This document shows, piece after piece, positions 16,771 to 25,180 of a stretch of DNA of 30,124 nucleotides; within the stretch, counting starts at the first letter, position 1; each line of letters opens with the position of its first letter. Under the pieces are notes generated by a model. It ran no database searches, had not been told where the DNA came from, and saw only the letters and a list, made by a program, of their open reading frames with translations. Origin of the DNA: Candidatus Poribacteria bacterium (GTDB lineage Bacteria; Poribacteria; WGA-4E; WGA-3G). Made by a program: the position numbers and the translations under genes. The DNA lies in assembly GCA_028818995.1 (NCBI GenBank), contig JAPPMR010000950.1, forward strand, positions 1 to 30,124, read 5' to 3'.

Positions 16771-16800
16771 ATCTATTTAAATTGCGTAGAGGTGTGTAAT

Positions 16801-18000
16801 ATGGGAAGAAGTTTTGATAAATCGTTGGCATGGCGGGAACGTGCGAAGGCTGCGTTAGTAGGCGGCGGACAACCACATAAACAGAGTAATCCGCCGCAAC
16901 CTGTTATGGTTGCTGGTGGGAAAGGTGCGCATTTTTGGGATGCCGATGGAAACGACTATATCGACTACCTGATGGGATATGGACCGATGATTCTCGGACA
17001 TGCCTATCCTGCTGTGATAGAGGTAGTCGCCAAGGCATTGGAACGCGGCAACGTCTATAACGTCGGTCATACTTTAGAGATAGAACTTGCGGAGAAACTT
17101 GTTGAGATTATACCATCTGCGGATAGGGTCGCTTACTTTGTAGGTGGTTCCGATGCGACAACGGGCGCCCTTAAGTTTGCACGTGCCTACACTGAAAAGG
17201 AGAAGGTAATTCGCTGCGGATACCACGGTTGGCATGATTGGTGTCATAACACTCGTGGACATCTACCGGGCAGTGCTGAAGCAACATTGAGTGTAGGTTT
17301 TAACGATATAGATGCACTGGAAGACCTTTTTAAAGAGCATCCCGGAGAAATAGCGTGTTTGATTATGGAACCTTCCGGGCACGACTTGCCCGCAGATGGA
17401 TATTTGGAAAATGTGAAATCCGTTGCGAACGCTAACGATGCGCTGTTAATTTTTGATGAAGTTAAAACCGGATTCCGATATGCTTTAGGTGGTGCGCAGG
17501 AATATTTCGGTGTAACGCCCGATATGTCGGTTTTTGGGAAGGCGTTGGCGAACGGATTCGCGACGGCTGTTGTAGTCGGCAAACAAGAGATTATGGACGA
17601 AGTAGCTGGCGTATGGGTTGCCGCTACCTTCCACGGAGAGGTCTCACTTGTTGCGGCTGCTATTGCAACGATTGCAGAATTGGAAGCGAAAGATGGCGTG
17701 GCTTTTATGTGGAAACAAGGGACAAAACTTTTAGATGGTTATAGAGAAATGACAGACCGATTGGGTATTGACCAAGCACGCATTGGTGGTATTGGACCTA
17801 TGCCTTTTTTCGGTTTGAATGCTGAAGGTGAAAAGCAAAGTCAATTCCGAAAAGCATTCTATGAAGCGACGTTAGATGGTGGATTGTATCTACCAGAGGG
17901 ACATATCTGGTTCATGTCTATCTCACATACGGACGAAGACATCGCGAAGACGCTGAATGTTTCTGAGGATGCACTGAAACGCGCGAAAGCGGTGACATAA
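16801..18000 (+). CDS. Class III PLP-dependent aminotransferase (glutamate-1-semialdehyde aminomutase-like)
   Basis: The 399-residue protein belongs to the class III aminotransferase group. The Schiff-base lysine is Lys247 in SVFGKALANGF, the cofactor-pairing Asp219 lies in IFDEVKTGFR, and the phosphate-binding GGSDATTGALKFAR (115-128) and YHGWHD (141-146) motifs are present. The overall look is nearest glutamate-1-semialdehyde aminomutase and related beta/omega-transaminases, but no heme-pathway gene is nearby and GGSDAT departs from the usual aminomutase motif, so a different amino substrate is likely. The start was moved to 16801 because a ribosome site (AGAGGTG) precedes it; upstream codons overlap the promoter. 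A PhyH-type gene follows after 24 bases. Confidence 0.87.
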   Translation: MGRSFDKSLAWRERAKAALVGGGQPHKQSNPPQPVMVAGGKGAHFWDADGNDYIDYLMGYGPMILGHAYPAVIEVVAKALERGNVYNVGHTLEIELAEKLVEIIPSADRVAYFVGGSDATTGALKFARAYTEKEKVIRCGYHGWHDWCHNTRGHLPGSAEATLSVGFNDIDALEDLFKEHPGEIACLIMEPSGHDLPADGYLENVKSVANANDALLIFDEVKTGFRYALGGAQEYFGVTPDMSVFGKALANGFATAVVVGKQEIMDEVAGVWVAATFHGEVSLVAAAIATIAELEAKDGVAFMWKQGTKLLDGYREMTDRLGIDQARIGGIGPMPFFGLNAEGEKQSQFRKAFYEATLDGGLYLPEGHIWFMSISHTDEDIAKTLNVSEDALKRAKAVT

Positions 18001-18024
18001 ACAAGCAAATTAGGAAATATCATT

Positions 18025-18897
18025 ATGGAACAAGCAACAAACTATACAAAACCTTTTATCGTTGATAAAAACTTGGGGGCGGCACTGGATATAGACAATG
18101 CCGAACTTCCACAAACTACCTCCGACGGTACACCTGTCGTGCCACCTACACAGGAACAAAAATATTTGTTTGACATGCATGGTTGGCTCCTCGTCCCTGG
18201 CGTTTTGTCAGGCGATGAACTGCAAGAGATGCAGGAATTTTGTCATCGTCTACGTCATGAACCGGAGTCTATTCCGGAACATGAGCGTTCACCGCTCGGT
18301 GGACCGATGGAAAAGTTATCTGATCACCCAAACGTTGTTGGATTTCTGAACGAGTTCCTCGCGCATCCGGCACTTTCAAGCCAGGAATGCTACGGCTTCC
18401 GAATGGAATCGTGCAGTCTATTCTACCGTACTGTCGGAGATGGTAACTTTGGACCACACAACGGCAACGGTATGCTCCGTTTTCCCGGCGATTCGCACCT
18501 CTATCGGTGTATACCAGGGCGAGCCTACAGCGGTTTGACTCGAATCGTTTGGGAACTTAACCCAGTCAAATACAGACAGGGCGGCACACTATTTATAACA
18601 GGAAGCCATAAAGCAGTCTATACTGCGCCGGATACTATCCAGAGTCAGGATTCTCCGATTTGGGATACCTATGAGTGCCCAGCGGGGTCATTGCTGTTTT
18701 TCACAGAAGCATTGACGCATAGCACGCACCGCTGGACAAATGAGGATAACGACAGGTTGGCAATTTTCAGTTGCTATAATACTGTGAATAGTAAATGGCA
18801 CGATTGGAATCCGCATCCGAAGTTGCTGGAAGAGATGCCACCCAAACGTCAGACATTATTTAGACCTGTTCGTGCTGCGAATAATTTGATAGGATAA
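18025..18897 (+). CDS. PhyH-superfamily protein with an altered iron-ligand motif
   Basis: A 290-residue protein of the phytanoyl-CoA dioxygenase superfamily, recognised by GWLLVPGVLSGDEL near the N-terminus, GLTRIVWELNPVKYRQGGT, the LFITGSHK strand-turn and the late THSTHRW/DRLAIFSCYN block. The first iron-ligand motif, His-x-Asp in most members, reads His145-Asn-Gly147 (GPHNGNGM), so the carboxylate ligand seems missing. His232 or His235 and Arg244 are in place as distal histidine and 2-oxoglutarate-binding arginine. AGGA lies nine bases before the ATG. It follows the aminotransferase by 24 bases and is probably cotranscribed, suggesting that the two act on one pathway. Natural-product or amine tailoring is possible but not shown. 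Confidence 0.8.
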   Translation: MEQATNYTKPFIVDKNLGAALDIDNAELPQTTSDGTPVVPPTQEQKYLFDMHGWLLVPGVLSGDELQEMQEFCHRLRHEPESIPEHERSPLGGPMEKLSDHPNVVGFLNEFLAHPALSSQECYGFRMESCSLFYRTVGDGNFGPHNGNGMLRFPGDSHLYRCIPGRAYSGLTRIVWELNPVKYRQGGTLFITGSHKAVYTAPDTIQSQDSPIWDTYECPAGSLLFFTEALTHSTHRWTNEDNDRLAIFSCYNTVNSKWHDWNPHPKLLEEMPPKRQTLFRPVRAANNLIG

Positions 18898-18948
18898 ACA
18901 TATTCACCTCAATTACGGTAGATTTTAGAATCACTTGAACACTCTGCA

Positions 18949-18973
18949 TAGTCGAGGTTAGAAACCTCGACTA
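18949..18973. repeat. Dispersed palindrome with 11-base arms
   Basis: TAGTCGAGGTT-AGA-AACCTCGACTA is a perfect hairpin of the same TT-loop-AA shape as other intergenic palindromes in the window. It follows the PhyH gene by about 50 bases. Confidence 0.65.
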
Positions 18974-19038
18974 CCGGGGGACGAAAGTGCCAGTTTATTT
19001 TATAATTCACAATAAAAGAAGTATTTGAATGTTTTCGG

Positions 19039-20211
19039 ATGTTAGATACTATTACGTGCGTCATAATAGTCATTCTCATTTTGACAACAGGGTTTGTTAT
19101 CGGTTGTGAAAGGATTCCGACAGATGTCATCACTGTGACACCCGTTGATAAGGTCGCTGTTGCTACTATCTCAGCGATAGATGGAAGTAGTCTAATCGGA
19201 ACAGCCGTGTTCACGGAAACAGACAGCGGCGTTCACGTCGTGATTGAGGTTAAGGATGCTGTCCCTGGCTTGCACGCAGTGCATCTCCATATCGGCAGCA
19301 GTTGTGCGGATATTGGACCACATTGGCATCCGATGAATGTTCCAGCGGGGACAGCTGGCGTGTCTGTTGCAGAAGCGACACTTGACACACCACCTATCGG
19401 TGTCGGAGAAATTGGCAACATTCCTGTTGGTGAAGATGGCACGGGTATTTTAGAATTTACTACCCCGTTCTGGTCTGTTGGAGGCGACCCAAACACCGAT
19501 ATTCTCGGTAAACTGATACTTATCCACGAAATAGGTGATACCTTCCAAACAAATCCTCACGCAAACACAGGAACACATTCCCACGTGGTGCAAACGCAGG
19601 TGGGAACGGAGGTGGGGCTAACCACCCACGTATGCACACTGGCAGTACTTGGTCAGCAGATTGACTTGGAAGCAGATCACCATCTTCCCGGTCAAGCAGT
19701 AAGTCCGCATAGCCATGATTTGCTGGAACTATTGCTTACATGTTTTGTGAGTGCTGAACAACTGGTGGATCCGAGAATTTTGTCTGTAATTCCGCTTAAG
19801 GGATTTCCAACATATCAGGCATTTTTGGAAATTGAACCTAAAAGTTTAGCTGCCTACCATGAATTCTTTACGTCTATAGGATTGCCTGTAGACCCCAATT
19901 TTTTCACAAATCAATATAAGCAGACCTTCCCTACTGGAACGCCTGAAGAATTTGAACAGGAGATGCAAAAACGGTTTACACATCTCTATATTACATCAGG
20001 AATAGATATTGAAAATCTGATGGAGACGGTTGGCTATAACGTGCTGCTTACAAGGTTTCTGAATGATCGGACGACTGCTTGGGTGTTAGGCTATTTCCAA
20101 GGCAACGATGTAGCGTTCGGTGAATGGATTGTTTCTGTGCTTGAAGCGGTGAAGGTTAGACCGGGTGGTGGTTCTCGTATTGGTTGTGGTGTGATTGGGT
20201 TGGAGGGGTAA
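19039..20211 (+). CDS. Lipoprotein with a Cu/Zn superoxide dismutase-like domain and an unknown C-terminal domain
   Basis: A hydrophobic signal (residues 6-22) ends at Cys23 (VIGC), indicating a lipoprotein. Residues about 38-180 follow the Cu/Zn-SOD plan: GLHAVHLHIGSSC supplies the His82-x-His84 copper pair and an expected disulphide Cys89, GPHWHP carries His95/His97, IGEIGNIPVGEDGTG replaces the usual HVGDLGN loop, and LILIHE keeps the later copper His. Two zinc ligands (the loop His and Asp) and the active-site Arg are not recognisable, so it may be a metal-binding SOD-like protein and not an active dismutase. Residues 215-390 form a separate helical domain without a known match. TATAAT lies at 19001-19006 but no good -35. 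The ribosome site is weak. Confidence 0.7.
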   Translation: MLDTITCVIIVILILTTGFVIGCERIPTDVITVTPVDKVAVATISAIDGSSLIGTAVFTETDSGVHVVIEVKDAVPGLHAVHLHIGSSCADIGPHWHPMNVPAGTAGVSVAEATLDTPPIGVGEIGNIPVGEDGTGILEFTTPFWSVGGDPNTDILGKLILIHEIGDTFQTNPHANTGTHSHVVQTQVGTEVGLTTHVCTLAVLGQQIDLEADHHLPGQAVSPHSHDLLELLLTCFVSAEQLVDPRILSVIPLKGFPTYQAFLEIEPKSLAAYHEFFTSIGLPVDPNFFTNQYKQTFPTGTPEEFEQEMQKRFTHLYITSGIDIENLMETVGYNVLLTRFLNDRTTAWVLGYFQGNDVAFGEWIVSVLEAVKVRPGGGSRIGCGVIGLEG

Positions 20212-20302
20212 AAGTTAATTCTTCTGTAGGAGCGACCTCCCGTCTCGGCTTCTCAATTACTCATCCCGTAACCTGTAGTCTCGGTTTCCAGTTTATCTTC
20301 TG

Positions 20303-20791
20303 TTATGTCTCACCTGCTTCGCTCAACGTATCAGCAATGACAGAATCGCCAAGATACATTCCATTTTCCTGCAAAGCAAATAAAAGAGGCTTAATTATAT
20401 CAATCAAGCCCTTTTCCTTTGCCTCCAACAAAACACCAACCGTACCTTTCATAGGTAACCCAATTTTCTTAGCCTCCTGCCGAGCCAATTGTTCATCAAT
20501 GATGACAAGATGCGCACCGTGCTCCTCCGCAAGCGCAAAAACAGCAGCTTCTCCATAATCCAATTTACTATTATTCGGTGGGGTTTCCGGGTTTGTTAAA
20601 TTAACGGTTTTAATCCATGGTGCGTTATTCAGCACTTCTCGGTGAATTGTTTCATCTATTGCTAAAAATTCGTTTTCAACTTCTCGCGGTATCCATACTT
20701 CGGTGTAGAGATCTCGCAACAGAGAAAGAAGATTGAGTCCTGATAGACCAATAAGCGGACTTGTGTTACTGATAACCGGCTTTTCTGCCAT
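20303..20791 (-). CDS. DUF3368 PIN-like toxin candidate
   Basis: The 162-residue protein matches DUF3368, a PIN-domain relative usually encoded next to UPF0175 antitoxins; PIN toxins cut RNA with a metal cluster of acidic residues. Visible motifs are PVISNTSPLIGLSGL, LDYGEAAVFALAEEHG, HLVIIDEQLARQEAKKIG and the GTVGVLLEAKEKGLI block. The first acidic position is Asn (ISNTSPL), which is frequent in this family. Start taken at the ATG at 20791, only two bases after the stop of the TPR-UPF0175 gene; a TTG six bases upstream overlaps that stop. The tight spacing argues for coupled expression of the pair. Confidence 0.8.
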   Translation of the reverse strand: MAEKPVISNTSPLIGLSGLNLLSLLRDLYTEVWIPREVENEFLAIDETIHREVLNNAPWIKTVNLTNPETPPNNSKLDYGEAAVFALAEEHGAHLVIIDEQLARQEAKKIGLPMKGTVGVLLEAKEKGLIDIIKPLLFALQENGMYLGDSVIADTLSEAGET

Positions 20792-20793
20792 TC

Positions 20794-22182
20794 TCAAAAT
20801 CCGCTTTCTCTGAGTTCCTCAGCAGTACCAAATGGAGATAGTCCATAATTCCCCATTAGCAAAATAAATTTTCCACGTGGTACTCCTGCAAGGCGTGAGG
20901 CAAGTCCGCTACTAAGTTCTCGGTTTTCATAATATTTCATTGCCAACGCTATACGCGCCTCTTCATCAATTTCAAAAGACTCTGGATTTGAAGACAGTAG
21001 ATGTATGATTTCTTCAGGCAGTTTAATTCCTATTGTTTTCTCAAAGGCTGCGATACTTCCATGTGTATTTTGGAAAGCATCGGCAATATTTACGCCTTGG
21101 AGTATAGCAGCAGTCAGGTCTCTTTTCGCTTCTTCCCACTGCTTTGCGCGCAAGTATGCCTCACCTCGTATATAATAGGATTCGGCAACCTTTGGCTTCA
21201 GGATAAGCATTTGGGTGTAGTCTGTGATTGCTCTATCCAGATCGCCTTTATTGCTATGCGCATTACCACGAAATTGATACGCATCGGCAAAATCTGAATC
21301 GAGTTCTATCGCTTTGGTGTAATCAGCAATAGCAAGTTCAAACTCGCCTTTCTTGTTGCGAATTTCGCCGCGATTGTAATAAATATGCACAAGTTTCGGT
21401 TCCAGTTCTATCGCCTTGTTATAGTCTTTTATGGCAAGTCCTAACTCACCTTGTTGGTAGTAAACAGCACCTCGATTGTTATAGAGATAAGCAAGTTTCG
21501 GTTCCAGTTCTATTGCCTTGTTATAATCTGCTATGGCAAGGTCATATTCCCCGTTGTCACTGTAAGCATTACCTCGATTAGCATATGCTACAGCAAGTTT
21601 TGATTTGAGTTGTATTGCTTTGTTAAAGTCGGCGATTGCGCGGTCATGCTCTTTTTTTTCGTTATAAACAATTCCACGGTTGACATAGGTTTCAGCAAGT
21701 TTTGGTTTAAGTTGTATTACTTTGTTATAATCTTCAATAGCAAGGTTATACTTGCCTTTGTCACCGTAAGCATTACCTCGATTGTTATAAGCGTTGACAT
21801 TATCAGGATTAAGTTGTATTGCTTTGTTAAAGTCTTCTACAGCAAGGTCATATTGTGCTCTTTCACGGTAAGCTGCGCCACGATTATTATAAGCTCTGGA
21901 GTGCTCAGGATTAAGTTGTATTGCTTTGGTATAAGCGTCAATAGCAAGTCCATGATCGCCGTTTCTGTTGTGAGTTAACCCGCGATTGTAATAGGCATTA
22001 GCATAATTTGGATTCAGTTCAATAGCTATTCCAAAGTTTGCGATAGCAAGATCATACTCGCCGTTTTTGGCGTGATTAATGCCTTTATTATTGTACGCCT
22101 CGGCACTATCTTGTTCGCGAGATAGAGTATTATTAGCGTAAATAAAACTGGAGTTGTAAGAGACATTAACAAGTCCTTGCAT
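20794..22182 (-). CDS. Ten-TPR protein with a C-terminal UPF0175-like antitoxin domain
   Basis: From the ATG at 22182 the 462-residue product has a short head, ten consecutive 34-residue tetratricopeptide repeats (residues 26-365, consensus A-Y-N-N-R-G...Y-D-L-A-I-x-D-Y-N-K-A-I-x-L-x-P), a linker (366-400), and a C-terminal segment EARIALAMKYYENRELSSGLASRLAGVPRG (split here by the family core A-x-x-Y-E-N-x-E-L-S-x-G-x-A-A-x-L-A-G) typical of UPF0175. UPF0175 proteins are small DNA-binding antitoxins of about 80-90 residues, so this is an unusual fusion. TPRs mediate protein contacts. AGGAG lies seven bases before this ATG and four before an adjoining ATG at 22185. The DUF3368 toxin gene follows directly. 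No signal peptide is evident. Confidence 0.78.
   Translation of the reverse strand: MQGLVNVSYNSSFIYANNTLSREQDSAEAYNNKGINHAKNGEYDLAIANFGIAIELNPNYANAYYNRGLTHNRNGDHGLAIDAYTKAIQLNPEHSRAYNNRGAAYRERAQYDLAVEDFNKAIQLNPDNVNAYNNRGNAYGDKGKYNLAIEDYNKVIQLKPKLAETYVNRGIVYNEKKEHDRAIADFNKAIQLKSKLAVAYANRGNAYSDNGEYDLAIADYNKAIELEPKLAYLYNNRGAVYYQQGELGLAIKDYNKAIELEPKLVHIYYNRGEIRNKKGEFELAIADYTKAIELDSDFADAYQFRGNAHSNKGDLDRAITDYTQMLILKPKVAESYYIRGEAYLRAKQWEEAKRDLTAAILQGVNIADAFQNTHGSIAAFEKTIGIKLPEEIIHLLSSNPESFEIDEEARIALAMKYYENRELSSGLASRLAGVPRGKFILLMGNYGLSPFGTAEELRESGF
21088..22107 (-). repeat. 102-base tandem coding repeat encoding ten TPRs
   Basis: The ten repeats are periodic at the DNA level. For example 21391-21411 and 21493-21513 are identical apart from no gaps, spaced exactly 102 bases. 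High identity between the sixth to eighth repeats suggests recent internal duplication. Confidence 0.75.
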
Positions 22183-22218
22183 CATTTTTCTCCTGTACAA
22201 TTTGGATTCCTTGAGGAA

Positions 22219-22247
22219 ATGATACCACACCCAGCAAACTATTTCAA
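22219..22247 (-). promoter_or_regulatory. Promoter of the TPR-UPF0175/DUF3368 operon
   Basis: On the minus strand TTGAAA (22247-22242), a 17-base spacer and TATCAT (22224-22219). Transcription would start near 22212, 30 bases before the ATG. It is divergent to the SurA promoter. Confidence 0.65.
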
Positions 22248-22281
22248 CAGAACTTCAAAGATTCACACCCAACAAAATCCC

Positions 22282-22310
22282 TTGAATTAAACGCCAAATT
22301 ACGTTATCAT
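22282..22310 (+). promoter_or_regulatory. Promoter of the SurA-like gene, probably leaderless
   Basis: TTGAAT (22282-22287), 17-base spacer, TATCAT (22305-22310). The expected start of transcription (22317-22319) coincides with the ATG at 22319, and no Shine-Dalgarno precedes it. Confidence 0.6.
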
Positions 22311-22318
22311 ATCAAGCC

Positions 22319-23326
22319 ATGAGGATACCAAAACACCTAACAACCATAACAAAATATATTACTTTTCTGTTTTTCTTGTTTGTTGGGAATGCGAACGCAC
22401 AGATTTTAATAGATTCCGTGGTTGCCGTTGTTAATGGACAAGCAATTACCCAAAGTGAACTTACAAATGAATTTCGTATTGATGTTATTATGGGTAAACC
22501 CCTTTCACGTGAACCGACTGCGGCAGAAAAACAGGAGTATTTAGATCGTATTATCAGTCGTAGGTTTGTATTGCATGGGGCTGAGAAGATCGGAATTACG
22601 GCTGTTGACCACAAAAAGCAGGTGGCAGCACGAACCGCTGCGATACGCTCCAAATTTCCTTCCGATGTTGAGTTCAAGCGCGTATTGCGAGAACAGGAAT
22701 TAGAAATTGAAGCATTAGAGAAGTGGATGTCCGATGATATAATTTATGCTGAATATTTTACGCGTCAGTTTGTCAGAACCGTCAATAGCAAAGAGATTGA
22801 CGAGTTAGCACCGCAATACTTTGAAGCGAATAAAGCGCAGTTTGTTGTTCCTGCTACGGTTACGTTTCGCTCCGCGCTTGTAGTCGTGGCACCAGATAGT
22901 TCAGCAAAAGAGAAACAAGCCGCTAAACGTCTGGCGGAACAGATCAATTTACGTCTCCAGCAAGGCGAAACATTTGAGGCTATTAAGCAAAGTTCCAAAA
23001 CAGAAAAATCTATCAGTTTTAATTCGCTTACCCTAACGACAGATACACCATTAGGTGCGATTGTCGCGGAATTAGAACCTTCTGAGCGTAAAGGACCGCT
23101 CGCTGTTCCAGGGGGATATAGGATTGTTGAACTTGTTAAGAAAACTCTTAAACGTCAAAAACAGTATTCGGAAGTTAAAGACCAGATTGCCAATCTGATT
23201 CGTCATAATAAAGCGGAAACAGCGTTTAAAGAATGGTTAGCAGGGCAAAAAGCAGATGAACCTTGGTATATCTTAGAAGATGCACTTAAGCGGGTTTCAG
23301 GAATAAAAGTTCAACCGACAAAATAA
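22319..23326 (+). CDS. SurA-like periplasmic chaperone / PpiC-type peptidyl-prolyl isomerase
   Basis: A cleavable signal peptide (residues 12-27, ending NANA-Q) precedes the SurA N-terminal signature DSVVAVVNGQAITQSEL. The helical chaperone region continues through DRIISRRFVLHGAEKIGI and LREQELEIEALEKWM. A single parvulin-like domain (about 180-275) follows, ending GPLAVPGGYRIVELVKK, with the helical return EVKDQIANLI. SurA chaperones outer-membrane proteins across the periplasm. The rotamase part looks degenerate and only one copy is present, so the chaperone function is more secure than isomerase activity. The downstream TPR gene starts four bases after the stop. Confidence 0.85.
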   Translation: MRIPKHLTTITKYITFLFFLFVGNANAQILIDSVVAVVNGQAITQSELTNEFRIDVIMGKPLSREPTAAEKQEYLDRIISRRFVLHGAEKIGITAVDHKKQVAARTAAIRSKFPSDVEFKRVLREQELEIEALEKWMSDDIIYAEYFTRQFVRTVNSKEIDELAPQYFEANKAQFVVPATVTFRSALVVVAPDSSAKEKQAAKRLAEQINLRLQQGETFEAIKQSSKTEKSISFNSLTLTTDTPLGAIVAELEPSERKGPLAVPGGYRIVELVKKTLKRQKQYSEVKDQIANLIRHNKAETAFKEWLAGQKADEPWYILEDALKRVSGIKVQPTK

Positions 23327-23330
23327 TCTA

Positions 23331-24941
23331 ATGAATTTTGCACAGCACCGAACAGTAATCTGTTCCCTTTTTTTGATATGTACTTTATCCGTTTTTGGTG
23401 AAGTTTCATCGTGGGATATATCCACTTACCCTGAAAAGGTCCGAGAGCGGTTGGAGAATGCACAGCATGCTTTTCAAGAAGAGAAGTTTGCTGAAGCACT
23501 CCGGTTGTATCAAGCACTTGCCACAGATGCGCCAAAACTTCCAATTGTATATATTGGGGAAGGCGACACTGCTGCGAAGTTAGGGGATTATCCAGGTGCG
23601 ATTACTGCTTTTCAACACGCCTTACAACTCATTTCAAAGTTTCCACAAACTAAACGCCTTGATTTTGAACCGACTGTGCAAGCCAAACTTGCTGCCGCTT
23701 ATCATCGCAATAAACAACTTGAGGAAGCAGATGTTTTTTTTCAGAAAGCCATCAAAGGTGTAGGTGAAAACGCTCCGGTTACGTGGTATGTCGCTTTAGG
23801 ACAGATTGAAACTGAACGCGACAACTTGGAACAAGCCCGTCGATATTATATTATTGCAGTGCAACTTTACCCAGACACAACGGCTGCCTACAACAATCTT
23901 GGACATGTGCTGCTTAAACTCAACCGTATTGATGAAGCTGATGCTGTTTTTCGGGAGGCACTTACTTTAGATAAAACGCTTGCAAGTGCTGCCTTCGGAA
24001 GAGGTGAAGTTGCAGCAAAACGTGGCGAACTCATCGTTGCGCGACGTTTTTATGAACATGCTATCCAAGAAACGCCACACGAACCGATATTTCACAGTGC
24101 AATCGCGGATGTTTTTGAGAAACTTGGCAATGCAGAGGAAGCTGACGCTGCACGTTCTCGGCATCGACAAGCATTAGCAGAAGTTTATCGTCAGCAAGCA
24201 CACCGTTTTATTGAAAAACAGCAGGGGCAACCTGCGTTAGCATTATTACAGAAAGCTCTTGAAATAGATGCAGCATACATTCCTGCTTTGAAGGATTACG
24301 CTTACGTTCAGATGCAGATGGATGAATTGGTATCTGCTAAACAAACATATCAACGCGTGCTAAAGTTAGTGCCGACATCCCGACAGGCATTGCTACATTT
24401 GGGCATGATAGAGGCAAAACTTGGAAATTGGACCGAAGGTGAAGCACATCTATTAACACTTATTAAACATGAACCAGACTTTATGGATACCTATTCTCAA
24501 CTTGCAAATCTCCGTGAGGCATCGGGTGACCTGCAGGGTGCCGAGAAGGCGTTTACGGTGGGTATTCAATATGAACCGGCATGGGCACCGGGATATTGGT
24601 GGCGCGGACAGATTTACCAAGAACTTGGTGAGACCGACAAGGCAGAAACCGATTTTCGCAGTGCAATAAAACTTGCCCCAGATGTGCCATTTCCAAAAGA
24701 TGCGTTAGCATACCTGCTTGCAGCAGAAAATAGATCTCTTGCAGAAGCACTTACCCTTGCCAAAGCCGTGGTAGCAAGCGATGATCGTCCAACCCACATT
24801 GCGACGCTTGCGTTTGTCTATTATCGTCTGAATCGTATTTCTGACGCGCAGCGTGAAATTAAAAGAGCCTTTTTACAAGCACCTAAACACCCTTATATTC
24901 TAAGAGTTCGTTCAAAAATTCTACAGATTAACCAAAAGTAG
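23331..24941 (+). CDS. Exported TPR-repeat protein
   Basis: A 536-residue protein with a signal peptide (about residues 8-24, TVICSLFLICTLSVFG) and TPR repeats over nearly its whole length (from residue 38, AFQEEKFAEALRLYQAL, to about 520). Repeats include AYNNLGHVLLKLNRIDEA, ALLHLGMIEAKLGNWTEG and YWWRGQIYQELGETDKA. It probably acts as a periplasmic scaffold. There is no ribosome site and the ATG lies four bases after the SurA-like stop, so translation is probably coupled and the two proteins may share a role in outer-membrane assembly, which is inference. It shares no repeat sequence with the TPR-UPF0175 protein beyond the general motif. Confidence 0.85.
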   Translation: MNFAQHRTVICSLFLICTLSVFGEVSSWDISTYPEKVRERLENAQHAFQEEKFAEALRLYQALATDAPKLPIVYIGEGDTAAKLGDYPGAITAFQHALQLISKFPQTKRLDFEPTVQAKLAAAYHRNKQLEEADVFFQKAIKGVGENAPVTWYVALGQIETERDNLEQARRYYIIAVQLYPDTTAAYNNLGHVLLKLNRIDEADAVFREALTLDKTLASAAFGRGEVAAKRGELIVARRFYEHAIQETPHEPIFHSAIADVFEKLGNAEEADAARSRHRQALAEVYRQQAHRFIEKQQGQPALALLQKALEIDAAYIPALKDYAYVQMQMDELVSAKQTYQRVLKLVPTSRQALLHLGMIEAKLGNWTEGEAHLLTLIKHEPDFMDTYSQLANLREASGDLQGAEKAFTVGIQYEPAWAPGYWWRGQIYQELGETDKAETDFRSAIKLAPDVPFPKDALAYLLAAENRSLAEALTLAKAVVASDDRPTHIATLAFVYYRLNRISDAQREIKRAFLQAPKHPYILRVRSKILQINQK

Positions 24942-25015
24942 GTGTTGAATCAGGATGGATTACTCAATTTCGCTAAGGTTTTTCAACTATCTAAAGATTG
25001 GTTGTATAAAATTTC

Positions 25016-25044
25016 TTGAAAAATAAAATGAAATATGTTAGTAT
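25016..25044 (+). promoter_or_regulatory. Promoter candidate for the cytochrome P460-like gene
   Basis: TTGAAA (25016-25021), 17-base spacer, TAGTAT (25039-25044; four of six). It would give a leader of about 130 bases containing a stable hairpin at 25090-25120. Confidence 0.45.
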
Positions 25045-25089
25045 TAAAAAAGGTTGTGTAGTACATAAACCTGAAGTGTGACAAACAAG

Positions 25090-25120
25090 GTGAGATGGCT
25101 TCATCACTTTGAAGCCTCAC
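25090..25120 (+). promoter_or_regulatory. Bulged hairpin in the leader of the P460-like gene
   Basis: GGCTTCA (25097-25103) and TGAAGCC (25110-25116) pair across a six-base loop; beyond a three-base bulge on the left, GTGA (25090-25093) pairs with TCAC (25117-25120). There is no U tract, so it is not a terminator. Confidence 0.45.
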
Positions 25121-25180
25121 GAGAAATTTGGAACTCTTCTTAAAATTTACTTTAGAATTCTATAGATAAGGAGCATTATA

